Shown here piece after piece: positions 1 through 8,554 of a DNA stretch of 64,000 bases. The translations under genes and the position numbers were made by a program. A model generated the notes under the pieces. The model made no database searches. It was not told the DNA's origin and was given only the letters and a program-made list of their open reading frames with translations. Within the stretch, counting starts at the first letter, position 1, and every line of letters begins with the position of its first letter. Origin of the DNA: an uncultured Cedecea sp. (GTDB lineage Bacteria > Pseudomonadota > Gammaproteobacteria > Enterobacterales > Enterobacteriaceae); the NCBI RefSeq assembly GCF_947498825.1, contig NZ_CANMLV010000021.1:1-64000 (forward strand), read 5' to 3'.

Positions 1-462
1 CTTTTCCCGTACCGTGCGGATAACCCGGAAGGCGCTGCGTATCAGCTCCAGCTGTTCGGCGATATCCTCACCCAGGTCACTCAGCGAACCACCACACTCC
101 GGGCAGCAGGGGGCCGCTGGCTGCAGGCGTTTTTCATCGCGTGGGAGTGATTCGGGGAACGGTTTGCGGGTGCGGGTCTGACGCAACGGGCGCTGCACTG
201 CCGGATCATCCACCCGACCCGTCAGTGTATCGCTTTCCTGCTGAAGCCGGTTCAGGTCAGCTTCCATCTGTGCGATACGGCGGGAGACCTTTTCGGAACG
301 ACTGCCGAAGTTCATCCGGCGGAGTTTATCCAGTTGCGCCTGCAGATGGTCTATTTCACGCTCCCGGTGGCTCAGCTTTTCCTGCAGGGCGTGGATCAGC
401 GCCTCCTGTTCGGCCAGGCGCTGTTTCAGCAGAAGGATGTCGTCAGAGGAGGTATTGTTCAT
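1..462 (-). CDS. tnpC: IS66-family transposase TnpC, N-terminal 154 codons (runs off the window)
   Basis: The frame starts at the ATG at 462 (MNNTSSDDILLLKQRLAEQE) and stays open to base 1, so the gene is cut by the window edge. The visible part has the N-terminal coiled-coil/leucine-zipper-like helix of IS66 transposases (LREREIDHLQAQLDKLRR-like region, then NFGSRSEK). A zinc-finger-like CCPECGG segment follows at about residues 118-124. The DDE catalytic domain would lie outside the window. It is the last gene of the tnpA-tnpB-tnpC set and begins 50 bp after tnpB ends. Confidence 0.9.
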   Translation of the reverse strand, partial: MNNTSSDDILLLKQRLAEQEALIHALQEKLSHREREIDHLQAQLDKLRRMNFGSRSEKVSRRIAQMEADLNRLQQESDTLTGRVDDPAVQRPLRQTRTRKPFPESLPRDEKRLQPAAPCCPECGGSLSDLGEDIAEQLELIRSAFRVIRTVREK

Positions 463-511
463 AAGCCCGCATTTTACCAGGCTTATTCTGCGATAACCAG
501 GATAAAAAGGT

Positions 512-859
512 TTACAGCATGGTCAGGGATGTCAGCAACCGCTTCGGCTGCCGCCAGTCGATACCTTCCATCAGCATCGCCAGCTGCGCTGGCGTCAGGA
601 ACACTTTGCCATCGCGGGCTGACGGCCAGGCGAAGCGGCCTCGCTCCAGGCGTTTGGTCAGCAGGCACAGTCCGTCTCCGGTGGACCACAGCAGTTTGAC
701 CTGACTGCCGCTGCGGCCCCGGAAGATGAAGACGTGGCCGGACATCGGATCGTCTTTCAGCGCCGTCTGCACTTTTGCGGCCAGACCATTAAAGCCATTG
801 CGCATATCAGTGATACCGGCAACCAGCCAGATTTTAGTCCCGGATGGCAGGCCGATCAT
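512..859 (-). CDS. tnpB: IS66 accessory protein TnpB (115 aa)
   Basis: This is the IS66 ORF2 family protein, required with TnpA and TnpC for transposition in this family; its biochemical role is not well defined. The protein shows the family signatures ITDMRNGFNGLAA near the N terminus, HVFIFRGRSGSQVKLLWSTG in the middle, and RLERGRFAWP, and it has the normal length. The start overlaps the tnpA stop by 4 bp (ATGA), which suggests translational coupling. It appears intact. Confidence 0.92.
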   Translation of the reverse strand: MIGLPSGTKIWLVAGITDMRNGFNGLAAKVQTALKDDPMSGHVFIFRGRSGSQVKLLWSTGDGLCLLTKRLERGRFAWPSARDGKVFLTPAQLAMLMEGIDWRQPKRLLTSLTML

Positions 860-1254
860 CGTGATTTTCCAGCCATCATTTCACGTAATATAAGGCTCAG
901 CAGTTCTGGAGAAGGATTGTGCAGCGTGATATCCCCCTGCAGTAGCCGGGCGTGACAGACGGTTTGTCGCGGATCAGCAGAAGTGACAGCGGGCAATGGT
1001 GTTTCTGATGTCAGTTCCACAGGTAAAAGTGAGGCTGATGCGGCTTTGCGGTATTGACGCCGGGGTCGGGAGACTCGCCCTTCACTCTGCCAGAGTCTAA
1101 TCCATTTAAAGAGCAGGTTGTCATTAATGTTATATTCGCGGGCCAGCGCGGCGACACTGCTGCCTTTATCAGTGGCGCTGAGTGCCATTTTTACCCGTTT
1201 AAGTTTCAGTTCCGGGGAATAATGCTGTCGGGAGCGACGTTCTTGAGAGTTCAT
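856..1254 (-). CDS. tnpA: IS66 accessory protein TnpA, helix-turn-helix (132 aa)
   Basis: A small DNA-binding protein of the IS66 ORF1 / IS3-IS911 OrfA-like HTH type. Residues around HYSPELKLKRVKMALS and SVAALAREYNINDNLLFKWI form the helix-turn-helix. I take the ATG at 1254 (MNSQERRSRQ). An in-frame ATG at 1272 would add six residues but lies inside a perfect inverted repeat (1257-1288). The gene overlaps tnpB by 4 bp. Confidence 0.85.
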   Translation of the reverse strand: MNSQERRSRQHYSPELKLKRVKMALSATDKGSSVAALAREYNINDNLLFKWIRLWQSEGRVSRPRRQYRKAASASLLPVELTSETPLPAVTSADPRQTVCHARLLQGDITLHNPSPELLSLILREMMAGKSR

Positions 1255-1256
1255 CG

Positions 1257-1288
1257 AGGTGTCCACCTGCAAAAATAAGTGGACACCT
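1257..1288. repeat. Perfect 10-bp inverted repeat at the tnpA start
   Basis: AGGTGTCCAC and GTGGACACCT are separated by 12 bases. The structure lies immediately before the chosen tnpA start and covers the alternative one. In mRNA it would form a 10-bp stem that could limit translation of the transposition genes, or it could be an operator. It is not the IS terminal repeat, which is 51 bp further out. Confidence 0.6.
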
Positions 1289-2294
1289 AAATTACAGCGA
1301 CTGGGGGAATAAACCAGACGGTGGTGGGATGACGCTTACAGTAAATCTTGAGATGTTTTTCGACGTGCTGACTACTCAATAAATTATCTTCCGGCACATC
1401 ACACTCAATGCACTCTTCAAGGGTCATTTCTGAATAAGGATTTTTGTTTCGTCGAGGAAGACCCTTGATAACACCTATAGTTTTCCGTATATGCTGTTTC
1501 GTGATCTCGTCGACTGGGATGTCACCTATAACGTACAGTAACACATCGTAAAAACGTTGATTCTCCTTGGCAGTCGTTGATGCCCATCCCTTACCTTTCT
1601 CGGAAGTGAACATCTTCCAAGCATCAGACAATAATGGACAGTCAGCTTCTTCCTCAGCAAGCGTACAAGGTGATATTGCTTGTGCAATATTCGCCTTTTC
1701 CTTGGAAAAAATATCCATTATTTTCTCATAGCGTGGTGCATCACCGGAAGAAAACGCATTTATCGCCTGAAATTGCAAGTCATGGAAGTGAATCATTCTT
1801 TTAGTATTATCGAGGAGAGACGGCTTGAGATCCTCTGGGATAATAAACTCTTTGTCCAATCCCCAAAGCCTGGAAGCAGTATCTGCGTCTACGTTCACCA
1901 TCTTAGAGCGCATTACGTCAGCCATCGTTTTAGCTTGTTTAGCCAAGACATCAAGAGACTGAGTTGAATTGTAGTACCGTGAGTTCGGTGAAGAAAAATC
2001 AGCATCCTCAATTGTTATTTCTAAAATATTCAATAGAAGTCTGTTAAGCCCCTCCAGCGTCATCTCGCGTACACCGTTGATTTTTGCCCTAAACGTTTCT
2101 TCACTCATCGTCCCGTTTTGAACCAAAGGAATAAAAGGCGTTAAACGTGACATTGTAACTTCCACTGCCTTTAATGAATCAGTACCTAAGGATTGACGGA
2201 AAAATGTGCCCGAAGGGAGACGGAAATTAATATAAAACGTCTTACCGCGTTGAGTGATGTACCGTGGTTTGTTGTACAGTCGTTTGTTGGTCAT
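1287..2294 (-). pseudogene. Tyrosine-type phage/island integrase truncated by IS66
   Basis: About 318 native residues remain, followed by some 16 residues read from the IS end, so the frame stops at 1287. The N terminus (residues 1-40; TQRGKTFYINFRLPSGTFFRQSLGT) resembles the arm-type DNA-binding/DUF6538-like domain of integrases. Residues 220-300 (LSDAWKMFTSEKGKGWASTTAKENQRFYDVL...ITKQHIR) resemble the SAM-like core-binding domain. The catalytic domain with the R-H-R-Y residues is absent. The protein should be inactive unless the rest lies beyond the IS and the IS excises precisely. It is likely a relic of an integrated element adjacent to yciO. Confidence 0.8.
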
Positions 2295-2817
2295 CTTGTG
2301 ACATCCAATGTTGTAAAATCAAATAGTTAGATAATAATCACAAGATAAGATATTGATAATAATAGCTTCAACGACGCCTTCACAGGCGTCTGGTATACTT
2401 ATAAAAACAACAAGTTAGAGTTTTAATCAACTTAACTCACTGATATGTAACTGTTTCATAGTCTATAGCCTGGCATGCAATAATCTCGCGCAAGCTATCA
2501 CACACAATGATTCGTGGGCGTACATACTACACTAAATTTTGCCAGAAGGGGGCAGCAAGTTTTGCGGGCATTTTTAGCTGAAATAAGGGCCTCAGCAATG
2601 CACGACAAACTCAGAACTTCAGCAGGTTCATTCTCATACCGAATACATCGCGTTAAATCCAGAAAATAGCGATAATTATCAGGTTTCTTTGGGGTATGCT
2701 TAGTTAATATAAGCGGCCAGTTAGCCGCCCATTTTAAAAGATAAATAAGGGCAGAAATCGCTCAATTAAGAAGAGACTGTTGAGTTAATAAAAAGCGTTT
2801 TAATAGCATAAATTCAT
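2295..2817. other. Gene-free stretch between the integrase relic and the MerR-like gene
   Basis: No convincing gene. A short hairpin GACGCC-TTCACA-GGCGTC sits near 2370-2390, within the upstream region of the integrase. On the minus strand between about 2510 and 2720 a frame stays open for about 80 codons but has no ATG or ribosome-binding site; it may be a coding remnant. No tRNA or clear attachment-site duplication is seen. Confidence 0.4.
2713..2728 (-). terminator. Candidate terminator after the MerR-like gene
   Basis: GCGGC and GCCGC arms around CAGTTA lie 90 bp past the stop of the minus-strand MerR-like gene. The following minus-strand bases are T/A rich but lack a clean T run, so this is weak. 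Confidence 0.3.
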
Positions 2818-3609
2818 TTACTGACCAAAAAGCCGCCGCTCGCTATCATTAGCCAAAGCATTAAGCGTTGCCTCAACTGCAGGCCCGGCTAAAATAACCG
2901 GTTTTCCTTCAGCTAACCAACGCTGATATTCTGCTCGCTGCTTTTGATTGAATACTCTGTCTATCCAGATAACAATATGATCTGCTTTTATTTTATCCAG
3001 CTCCGGCATCGCAATAACCTGGGGTAAAACTTCCACCCTGAAGCCATCACTCGCATAGCGAATAGACTCAAGCCAGATATCAACGCTGTCATTAAGCGAC
3101 ATGGCAATAATATGCATACTGCCACCATAGCGTTTACGTCCACTCGCCAGCACGAATGTGGCATATTCAATTAATGCGCCGTCAAGAGCAGCGCGCGCCA
3201 TGATCATTCCGGAACGATTATCAGCACTCATCCATAAACGCAGCGGACGGATCATTTCGTCGATAAAAATAGCCGGGGGTAGCTCACGGCCATAACGCCA
3301 TACTAAACCACGAAGTTTAGCATGCTGTTGCTCCTGGCAATGGGAAATAAAGATATCCTGTATTGCAAACCAGCCGGAAGTACGACGTATCTCCTCCCCA
3401 TTCAGTAACGCGAGTATATTACTTAAGGGAACGCCCTTTTCCAGCCAGCTGACAATCTCATAGACACGAGAACAATGGTTGATATCAAAAAAGCGATGTC
3501 CCCGCTCATCAACATGCGGTTTTATTAAGCCATAACGCTGCCAGCTACGAATATTCGCGGGTGTAACGCCGCACTGGGAAGCAAAAACGTCAATGTTGAA
3601 ACGCGCCAT
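2818..3609 (-). CDS. MerR-family (MlrA-like) transcriptional regulator, 263 aa
   Basis: Residues 1-70 form a MerR-type winged helix-turn-helix (GVTPANIRSWQRYGLIKPHVDERGHRFFD). MerR family members bind and twist spaced promoters. The C-terminal 190 residues resemble the effector part of MlrA and of B12-binding-like MerR proteins, but I see no DxHxxG cobalamin motif, so the ligand is unknown. The start ATG lies 9 bp after the yciO stop, so rnm-yciO-merR are probably co-transcribed. In E. coli K-12 the position after yciO is occupied by other genes (yciQ, rluB), so this is a local difference. The match to MlrA is from recall and moderate. Confidence 0.7.
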   Translation of the reverse strand: MARFNIDVFASQCGVTPANIRSWQRYGLIKPHVDERGHRFFDINHCSRVYEIVSWLEKGVPLSNILALLNGEEIRRTSGWFAIQDIFISHCQEQQHAKLRGLVWRYGRELPPAIFIDEMIRPLRLWMSADNRSGMIMARAALDGALIEYATFVLASGRKRYGGSMHIIAMSLNDSVDIWLESIRYASDGFRVEVLPQVIAMPELDKIKADHIVIWIDRVFNQKQRAEYQRWLAEGKPVILAGPAVEATLNALANDSERRLFGQ

Positions 3610-3618
3610 AGAGTCCCT

Positions 3619-4239
3619 TTAAAGGAAAGGTTTCACGTCACCCGCACCCTCACGTAATACAACTGGTGCATCTTCAGTCAAGTCGATCACGGTTGTCGGC
3701 TGTTGTCCCAGATATCCCCCGTGAATAATAGCATCCACCACTTTTTCCAGACGGTCTTTAATCTCTTCCGGATCTGACTCAGTAAAATCACTGCCCGGTA
3801 ACATCAAAGAGGTTGACAGCATAGGCTCATCCAAAGCTTCCAGTAATGCCTGGGCAATAGGATTTGAGGGGACTCGCAAACCAATCGTTTTACGCTTTTC
3901 CTGTAACAGTCGACGAGGAACTTCTTTCGTGCCTTTTAATACAAACGTGTAGTTACCTGGAGTATTATTTTTGATCAAGCGGAAAGCAACGTTATCAACA
4001 AAGGCATAAGTGGAGAGTTCAGATAAATCACGGCACATCAGTGTAAAATTGTGACCACCAGGGAGCTGACGAATACGACAAATACGTTCCATGGCATTTT
4101 TATCTTCCAGTTTACACCCTAAGGCATATCCTGAATCGGTAGGATAAACAATTACTCCGCCTTTACGAATAATATCCACCACCTGACTAATCAGACGTGG
4201 CTGGGGATTATCCGGATGAATATATAAAAACAAACTCAT
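3619..4239 (-). CDS. yciO: YciO, Sua5/YrdC/YwlC-family protein (206 aa)
   Basis: Same length as E. coli YciO. The family binds ATP and double-stranded RNA; TsaC/YrdC members make threonylcarbamoyl-adenylate for the tRNA t6A modification. YciO is a paralogue with a related fold and no essential t6A role. Visible family features are GGVIVYPTDSGYALGC near the N terminus (residues 26-42), RKTIGLRVPSNPIAQALLE, and SLMLPGSD. It lies 15 bp after rnm and 9 bp before the MerR-like gene on the same strand, so it is likely the middle gene of a three-gene operon. Confidence 0.95.
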   Translation of the reverse strand: MSLFLYIHPDNPQPRLISQVVDIIRKGGVIVYPTDSGYALGCKLEDKNAMERICRIRQLPGGHNFTLMCRDLSELSTYAFVDNVAFRLIKNNTPGNYTFVLKGTKEVPRRLLQEKRKTIGLRVPSNPIAQALLEALDEPMLSTSLMLPGSDFTESDPEEIKDRLEKVVDAIIHGGYLGQQPTTVIDLTEDAPVVLREGAGDVKPFL

Positions 4240-4254
4240 AATTTTCTCTCTTTA

Positions 4255-5115
4255 CTATGGGGTGTTTGCCCAACGCAACCACACTGGCTCAACACCACCA
4301 GGTAGCCATAATTTACGTCCAAGCTCAATCCACGCGCAAGGCTGATGGAAATCGGAGCCCTGAGAGACGAGTAAATTAAACTGCTGAGCATAACTTGCCA
4401 ACAAAGTGCGCTCATTTGGCGCTTGCTGACACTGTGCCACTTCCATGGCATCACCGCCACATTCAGCGAAATGCGCCAGTAATCGTTTTAACCATTTTGC
4501 GCTTAAACCGTAGCGAGCAGGATGCGCAAGCACCGCCTGTCCGCCCGAGCGATGAATAATATCAATGGCTTGTTCTATACTACACCATTGAGGAGGGACA
4601 TAGCCTGTTTTCCCTTTTGCGAGATACTTCTTAAAAACATCCGCTATATTACTGGCATATTTCTGCTCAACGAGGAAACGGGCAAAATGAGCCCGCGTAA
4701 TTTCCCCTCCTTGGGCGTGTTTCATTGCGCCAGCGAGTGCACCGGGAATTCTCGCTTTCTCAAGACGTTCTGCAATCAGCGTAGCCCGACGTTGCCGGCG
4801 CTCGCTTTGCGCCTGCAAAAATGCCGATAAAGCCGCGTCAAACTCATCAATATTCAGTCCGACAATATGAATTTCATGATTTTCCCATAACGTGGAAATT
4901 TCCACCCCAGAGATAAGCTGTAAGGGCAAATTAAATTCACTGATCGCTTGTCTGGCCGTTGCCAGGCCGCTAACCGTATCATGGTCGGTAATTGCCAGTA
5001 CATTAACCCGCATATCGACTGCACGCTGCACCAGCGCTTCTGGTGTTAACATACCATCAGAAGCGGTAGTATGGCTGTGCAAATCATGAATGACCAGCAA
5101 TTCTGTTTCGCTCAA
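4255..5115 (-). CDS. rnm: PHP-domain 5'-3' exoribonuclease RNase AM (YciV/TrpH)
   Basis: A PHP-domain metal-dependent phosphoesterase. E. coli YciV (RNase AM) is a 5'-3' exonuclease that trims the 5' ends of ribosomal RNAs and degrades short oligonucleotides. Metal-binding motifs of the PHP fold are visible: DLHSHTTASDG (residues 11-21), ITDHDTVSG (42-50), GVEIST, AHPARYG and GSDFHQP near the C terminus. The length of 286 residues compares with 293 in E. coli. It is transcribed divergently from the trp operon, 72 bp from the trp -35 box. Confidence 0.93.
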   Translation of the reverse strand: MSETELLVIHDLHSHTTASDGMLTPEALVQRAVDMRVNVLAITDHDTVSGLATARQAISEFNLPLQLISGVEISTLWENHEIHIVGLNIDEFDAALSAFLQAQSERRQRRATLIAERLEKARIPGALAGAMKHAQGGEITRAHFARFLVEQKYASNIADVFKKYLAKGKTGYVPPQWCSIEQAIDIIHRSGGQAVLAHPARYGLSAKWLKRLLAHFAECGGDAMEVAQCQQAPNERTLLASYAQQFNLLVSQGSDFHQPCAWIELGRKLWLPGGVEPVWLRWANTP

Positions 5116-5187
5116 AATATCTCCGGTAATTAAAAAGGCGAATAGGCTTTTATCATACCGATATTCAGTAATTTAGAAAAATCACTA

Positions 5188-5222
5188 TTGACAATTAATC
5201 CCTGAACCAGTTTACTAGTACG
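5188..5222 (+). promoter_or_regulatory. trp promoter and TrpR operator
   Basis: The -35 TTGACA (5188-5193), a 17-bp spacer and the -10 TTTACT (5211-5216) closely follow the E. coli trp promoter. The operator-like sequence GAACCAGTTTACTAGTACG overlaps the -10 region, matching the E. coli TrpR site GAACTAGTTAACTAGTACG at most positions. Tryptophan-bound TrpR should block RNA polymerase here. Confidence 0.9.
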
Positions 5223-5253
5223 AAAGCTCACTTAGATTAGAAAGGTATCTGAA

Positions 5254-5298
5254 ATGAAAGCGATGATTTCTGTAACTCGTGGTTGGCGTACTTCCTGA
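5254..5298 (+). CDS. trpL: trp leader peptide TrpL (14 aa, one Trp codon)
   Basis: The 14-codon frame MKAMISVTRGWRTS lies between the trp promoter and the attenuator hairpin. It aligns with the E. coli leader [14 protein letters not shown], but the tandem TGG TGG is reduced to a single TGG (5284-5286): G-W-R-T-S instead of G-W-W-R-T-S. Ribosome stalling at Trp codons in this peptide sets the choice between the terminator and antiterminator folds of the leader RNA. An AAAGGT ribosome-binding site precedes it. Too short for ordinary gene calling. Confidence 0.92.
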   Translation: MKAMISVTRGWRTS

Positions 5299-5344
5299 AT
5301 CAGGACGGCGCGCGCATTCATGCTATTTGCTAGCACAGATATCC

Positions 5345-5371
5345 AGCCCGCCCTATCGCGGGCTTTTTTTT
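5345..5371 (+). terminator. trp attenuator (3:4 terminator hairpin)
   Basis: AGCCCGC (5345-5351) pairs with GCGGGCT (5358-5364), followed by a run of eight T. It lies 47 bp after the trpL stop and 22 bp before trpE, the standard position of the attenuator that stops transcription when tryptophan is plentiful. Confidence 0.93.
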
Positions 5372-5392
5372 GAACAAAATTTGAGAAATAAC

Positions 5393-6955
5393 ATGCAACC
5401 ACAAAAGCCAACACTTGAATTACTGAGCAGTGAAGCAACGTATTGTGATGATCCTACAACCCTTTTCCATAAACTGTGTGGAACCCGTCCGGCAACGTTA
5501 TTGCTGGAGTCTGCGGATATCGACAGTAAGAATAATTTAAAAAGTCTGTTACTGGTAGACAGCGCTCTGCGTATCACCGCGATGGGTCAGGTTGTGACTC
5601 TGCAAGCCTTAACCGCCAACGGCGCTGCCCTGCTCCCACTGCTGGACACGATTTTACCTGATGAAGTGACCAGCGAAAAACTGCCTGACGGCCGTATTTT
5701 GCATTTCCCTGCCGTCAGTGCGTTATTAGATGAAGATGCCCGTTTGTGCTCTCTGTCAGTCTTCGATGCATTCCGTTTGCTGCAAGAATTGGTGATTGTC
5801 CCCACAGCCGATCGCGAAGCAATGTTTTTCGGCGGATTATTCGCCTATGACCTGGTGGCCGGGTTTGAAGACCTACCCGCATTGAAACAAGATAACAGCT
5901 GCCCGGATTATTGCTTCTATTTAGCTGAAACATTACTGACTATCGATCATCAGAAACAACAGACTCGTATTCAGGCCTGTCTCTTCACACCGGTTGAGAG
6001 CGAAAAACAACGTCTGCTGGAACGCACCGCTCAATTACGCCAGCAAATGACTGAACCTTTAGAAGCGGTTCCCGTGGAAATTGTGGCAAACATGCGTTGT
6101 GATGTAAATCAAAGCGATGAAGCCTACGGCGCCGTCGTTCGCCAAATGCAGACATCGATTCGTGCCGGAGAAATTTTCCAGGTTGTGCCTTCTCGTCGTT
6201 TTTCACTGCCCTGTCCGTCTCCGCTGGCCGCCTATCAAACTCTGAAAAAGAGCAATCCAAGTCCTTACATGTTCTTTATGCAGGATAATGATTTCACTCT
6301 GTTTGGCGCTTCTCCGGAAAGCTCACTGAAATATGATGCCAGTAACCGTCAGATTGAAATTTATCCGATAGCCGGAACGCGCCCTCGTGGCCGCCGCGCG
6401 GACGGGTCGTTAGACCGTGATCTCGACAGCCGTATTGAACTGGAAATGCGTACCGATCAGAAAGAACTGTCTGAGCACCTAATGCTGGTTGACCTGGCGC
6501 GTAACGACCTGGCCCGAATCTGTACTCCAGGAAGCCGTTACGTCGCTGATTTAACCAAAGTAGACCGCTATTCCTTTGTTATGCATCTGGTATCACGCGT
6601 AGTGGGTGAACTGAGTCATGACCTGGATGCCTTACATGCCTATCGTGCCTGCATGAATATGGGCACCTTAAGTGGGGCCCCAAAAGTGCGCGCAATGCAA
6701 TTAATTGCACAAGCCGAAGGAGTTCGTCGTGGTAGCTATGGCGGTGCTGTGGGTTATTTCACCGCAGCCGGTACCCTGGATACCTGTATTGTTATTCGTT
6801 CAGCCTATGTTGAGGCGGGTGTGGCAACAGTTCAAGCCGGAGCCGGTGTGGTACTGGACTCCGACCCGCAGTCAGAAGCCGACGAAACCCGTAATAAAGC
6901 GCGCGCGGTACTGCGTGCGATTGCCAGCGCCCATCATGCTCAGGAGAGTTTCTAA
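5393..6955 (+). CDS. trpE: Anthranilate synthase component I (TrpE, 520 aa)
   Basis: With the TrpG part of TrpGD it converts chorismate to anthranilate, the first step of tryptophan synthesis. I chose the ATG at 5393 ([10 protein letters not shown]), which gives exactly the E. coli length of 520; upstream in-frame starts would run through the attenuator. The tryptophan feedback-site motif LLES is at residues 37-40. The chorismate-binding domain shows SPYMFFM...[22 protein letters not shown] and the C-terminal [12 protein letters not shown]. The stop overlaps the trpGD start by one base (TAATG), which suggests coupled translation of the two subunits. Confidence 0.98.
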   Translation: MQPQKPTLELLSSEATYCDDPTTLFHKLCGTRPATLLLESADIDSKNNLKSLLLVDSALRITAMGQVVTLQALTANGAALLPLLDTILPDEVTSEKLPDGRILHFPAVSALLDEDARLCSLSVFDAFRLLQELVIVPTADREAMFFGGLFAYDLVAGFEDLPALKQDNSCPDYCFYLAETLLTIDHQKQQTRIQACLFTPVESEKQRLLERTAQLRQQMTEPLEAVPVEIVANMRCDVNQSDEAYGAVVRQMQTSIRAGEIFQVVPSRRFSLPCPSPLAAYQTLKKSNPSPYMFFMQDNDFTLFGASPESSLKYDASNRQIEIYPIAGTRPRGRRADGSLDRDLDSRIELEMRTDQKELSEHLMLVDLARNDLARICTPGSRYVADLTKVDRYSFVMHLVSRVVGELSHDLDALHAYRACMNMGTLSGAPKVRAMQLIAQAEGVRRGSYGGAVGYFTAAGTLDTCIVIRSAYVEAGVATVQAGAGVVLDSDPQSEADETRNKARAVLRAIASAHHAQESF

Positions 6956-8550
6956 TGGCTGACATTCTGCTGCTCGATAATATCGACTCTTTTACTTACA
7001 ACCTGGCAGATCAGCTGCGCAGCAGTGGACATCATGTGGTCATTTACCGCAACCACGTCCCGGCCCAACTGTTAATTGACCGACTCGCGACCATGAATAA
7101 CCCGGTGCTGATGCTGTCTCCTGGCCCCGGTACACCGAGTGAAGCAGGTTGTATGCCTGAACTACTCACCCGGTTACGCGGCCGACTGCCCATTATCGGT
7201 ATTTGCCTGGGGCATCAGGCAATTGTTGAAGCCTACGGGGGTTATGTCGGTCAGGCTGGTGAGATCCTGCACGGTAAAGCCTCTGCGATTACCCATGACG
7301 GCGAGGCGATGTTCGCCGGTCTGCCTAACCCGCTTCCGGTGGCACGCTATCACTCCCTGGTGGGAAGTAATATTCCTGCCGGGCTGACCATTAATGCTCA
7401 GTTTGACGGTATGGTCATGGCGGTACGTCACGAAGCAGATCGCGTTGTCGGTTTTCAGTTCCACCCAGAGTCTATTTTGACGACACAGGGGGCACGTTTG
7501 CTGGAACAGACTCTTGACTGGGCGTTACTGAAACTCAAACAGACGAATAGTACACAACCTATTCTTGATAAGTTATATCAAGGACAAACGCTGGAACGAG
7601 AAGAAAGTCACCAGCTGTTTTCTGCGATTATCAGTGGCGAATTAAAGCCAGAACAATTGGCCGCAGCCCTGGTCAGTATGAAGGTCCGCGGTGAACATCC
7701 TCTTGAGATAGCCGGTGCTGCCAGTGCGTTACTGGAACATGCTGCCGCTTTCCCGACGCCAGATTATGAATTTACGGATATCGTCGGCACCGGTGGTGAC
7801 GGCAGTAACAGCATTAATATTTCGACGGCCAGCGCTTTTGTTGCTGCTGCCGTAGGCATGAAAGTGGCTAAGCACGGTAACCGCAGTGTTTCCAGTCGCT
7901 CCGGTTCGTCTGATTTATTAGCCGCATTTGGTATTAATCTTGATATGAGTGCCGATGCATCACGTCAGGCACTGGATGAATTAGGAATTTGCTTTTTATT
8001 CGCGCCTAAATATCATTCGGGATTCCGTCATGCGATGCCTGTCCGCCAGCAGCTGAAAACCCGTACCCTGTTCAATGTGCTGGGGCCGTTAATTAACCCG
8101 GCACGTCCGCCGCTTGCCTTAATTGGTGTATATAGCCCGGACCTCGTGCTACCGATTGCGGAAACCTTGCGTATGTTAGGTTATAAACGTGCTGCCGTGG
8201 TTCATAGCGGCGGGATGGATGAAGTTTCACTTCACGCTGACACTCACGTGGCTGAGCTTCATAATGGTGAAATTAAAAGCTATATCCTGACTGCGGAAGA
8301 TTTCGGTCTGGAACCCTATGTTCAGGAAGCACTGGCAGGCGGCACACCAGAAGAAAACCGTGATATTCTAACCCGACTGTTACAGGGTAAAGGTGAACTT
8401 GCCCATGAGTCAGCCGTCGCTGCCAATGTGGCAATGCTGATGCGTATTCATGGCCATGAAGATTTGCGAGAAAATACCCAAAAAGTTCTGGATGTGATTC
8501 GTAGTGGTGCGGCCTATTCACGGGTAACCGCTCTGGCCGGAAGAGGATAA
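6955..8550 (+). CDS. trpGD: Bifunctional anthranilate synthase glutaminase / anthranilate phosphoribosyltransferase (TrpGD, 531 aa)
   Basis: A fusion of two tryptophan enzymes, as in E. coli TrpD. Residues 1-195 are a class I glutamine amidotransferase supplying ammonia to TrpE: oxyanion motif SPGPGTP, nucleophile C84 in GICLGHQ, and FQFHPES with the His-Glu pair. Residues from about 200 form the phosphoribosyltransferase that joins anthranilate to PRPP, with the [18 protein letters not shown] loop and [15 protein letters not shown]. The trpG-trpD fusion is typical of E. coli-like enterobacteria and separates them from species with split genes. Confidence 0.97.
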   Translation: MADILLLDNIDSFTYNLADQLRSSGHHVVIYRNHVPAQLLIDRLATMNNPVLMLSPGPGTPSEAGCMPELLTRLRGRLPIIGICLGHQAIVEAYGGYVGQAGEILHGKASAITHDGEAMFAGLPNPLPVARYHSLVGSNIPAGLTINAQFDGMVMAVRHEADRVVGFQFHPESILTTQGARLLEQTLDWALLKLKQTNSTQPILDKLYQGQTLEREESHQLFSAIISGELKPEQLAAALVSMKVRGEHPLEIAGAASALLEHAAAFPTPDYEFTDIVGTGGDGSNSINISTASAFVAAAVGMKVAKHGNRSVSSRSGSSDLLAAFGINLDMSADASRQALDELGICFLFAPKYHSGFRHAMPVRQQLKTRTLFNVLGPLINPARPPLALIGVYSPDLVLPIAETLRMLGYKRAAVVHSGGMDEVSLHADTHVAELHNGEIKSYILTAEDFGLEPYVQEALAGGTPEENRDILTRLLQGKGELAHESAVAANVAMLMRIHGHEDLRENTQKVLDVIRSGAAYSRVTALAGRG

Positions 8551-8554
8551 ACCA

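Larger units (their letters stand above)
1..1339 (-). mobile_element. IS66-family insertion sequence, partial (left part outside the window)
   Basis: Three minus-strand genes in the order tnpA-tnpB-tnpC match the IS66 family of the ISEc8 type. The element's end is placed at 1339 because the minus strand there starts GTAAGCGTCATCCC; IS66-family ends are known to begin with GTAA. The reading frame of an integrase breaks exactly at this point. The other end lies before base 1, so the flanking duplication (expected to be 8 bp, AGTAAATC at 1340-1347) cannot be checked here. Confidence 0.85.

Noticed and set aside
5279..5392. Longer trpE start at 5279
   Set aside because: It would overlap trpL and run through the attenuator hairpin; the ATG at 5393 gives the standard 520-residue protein.
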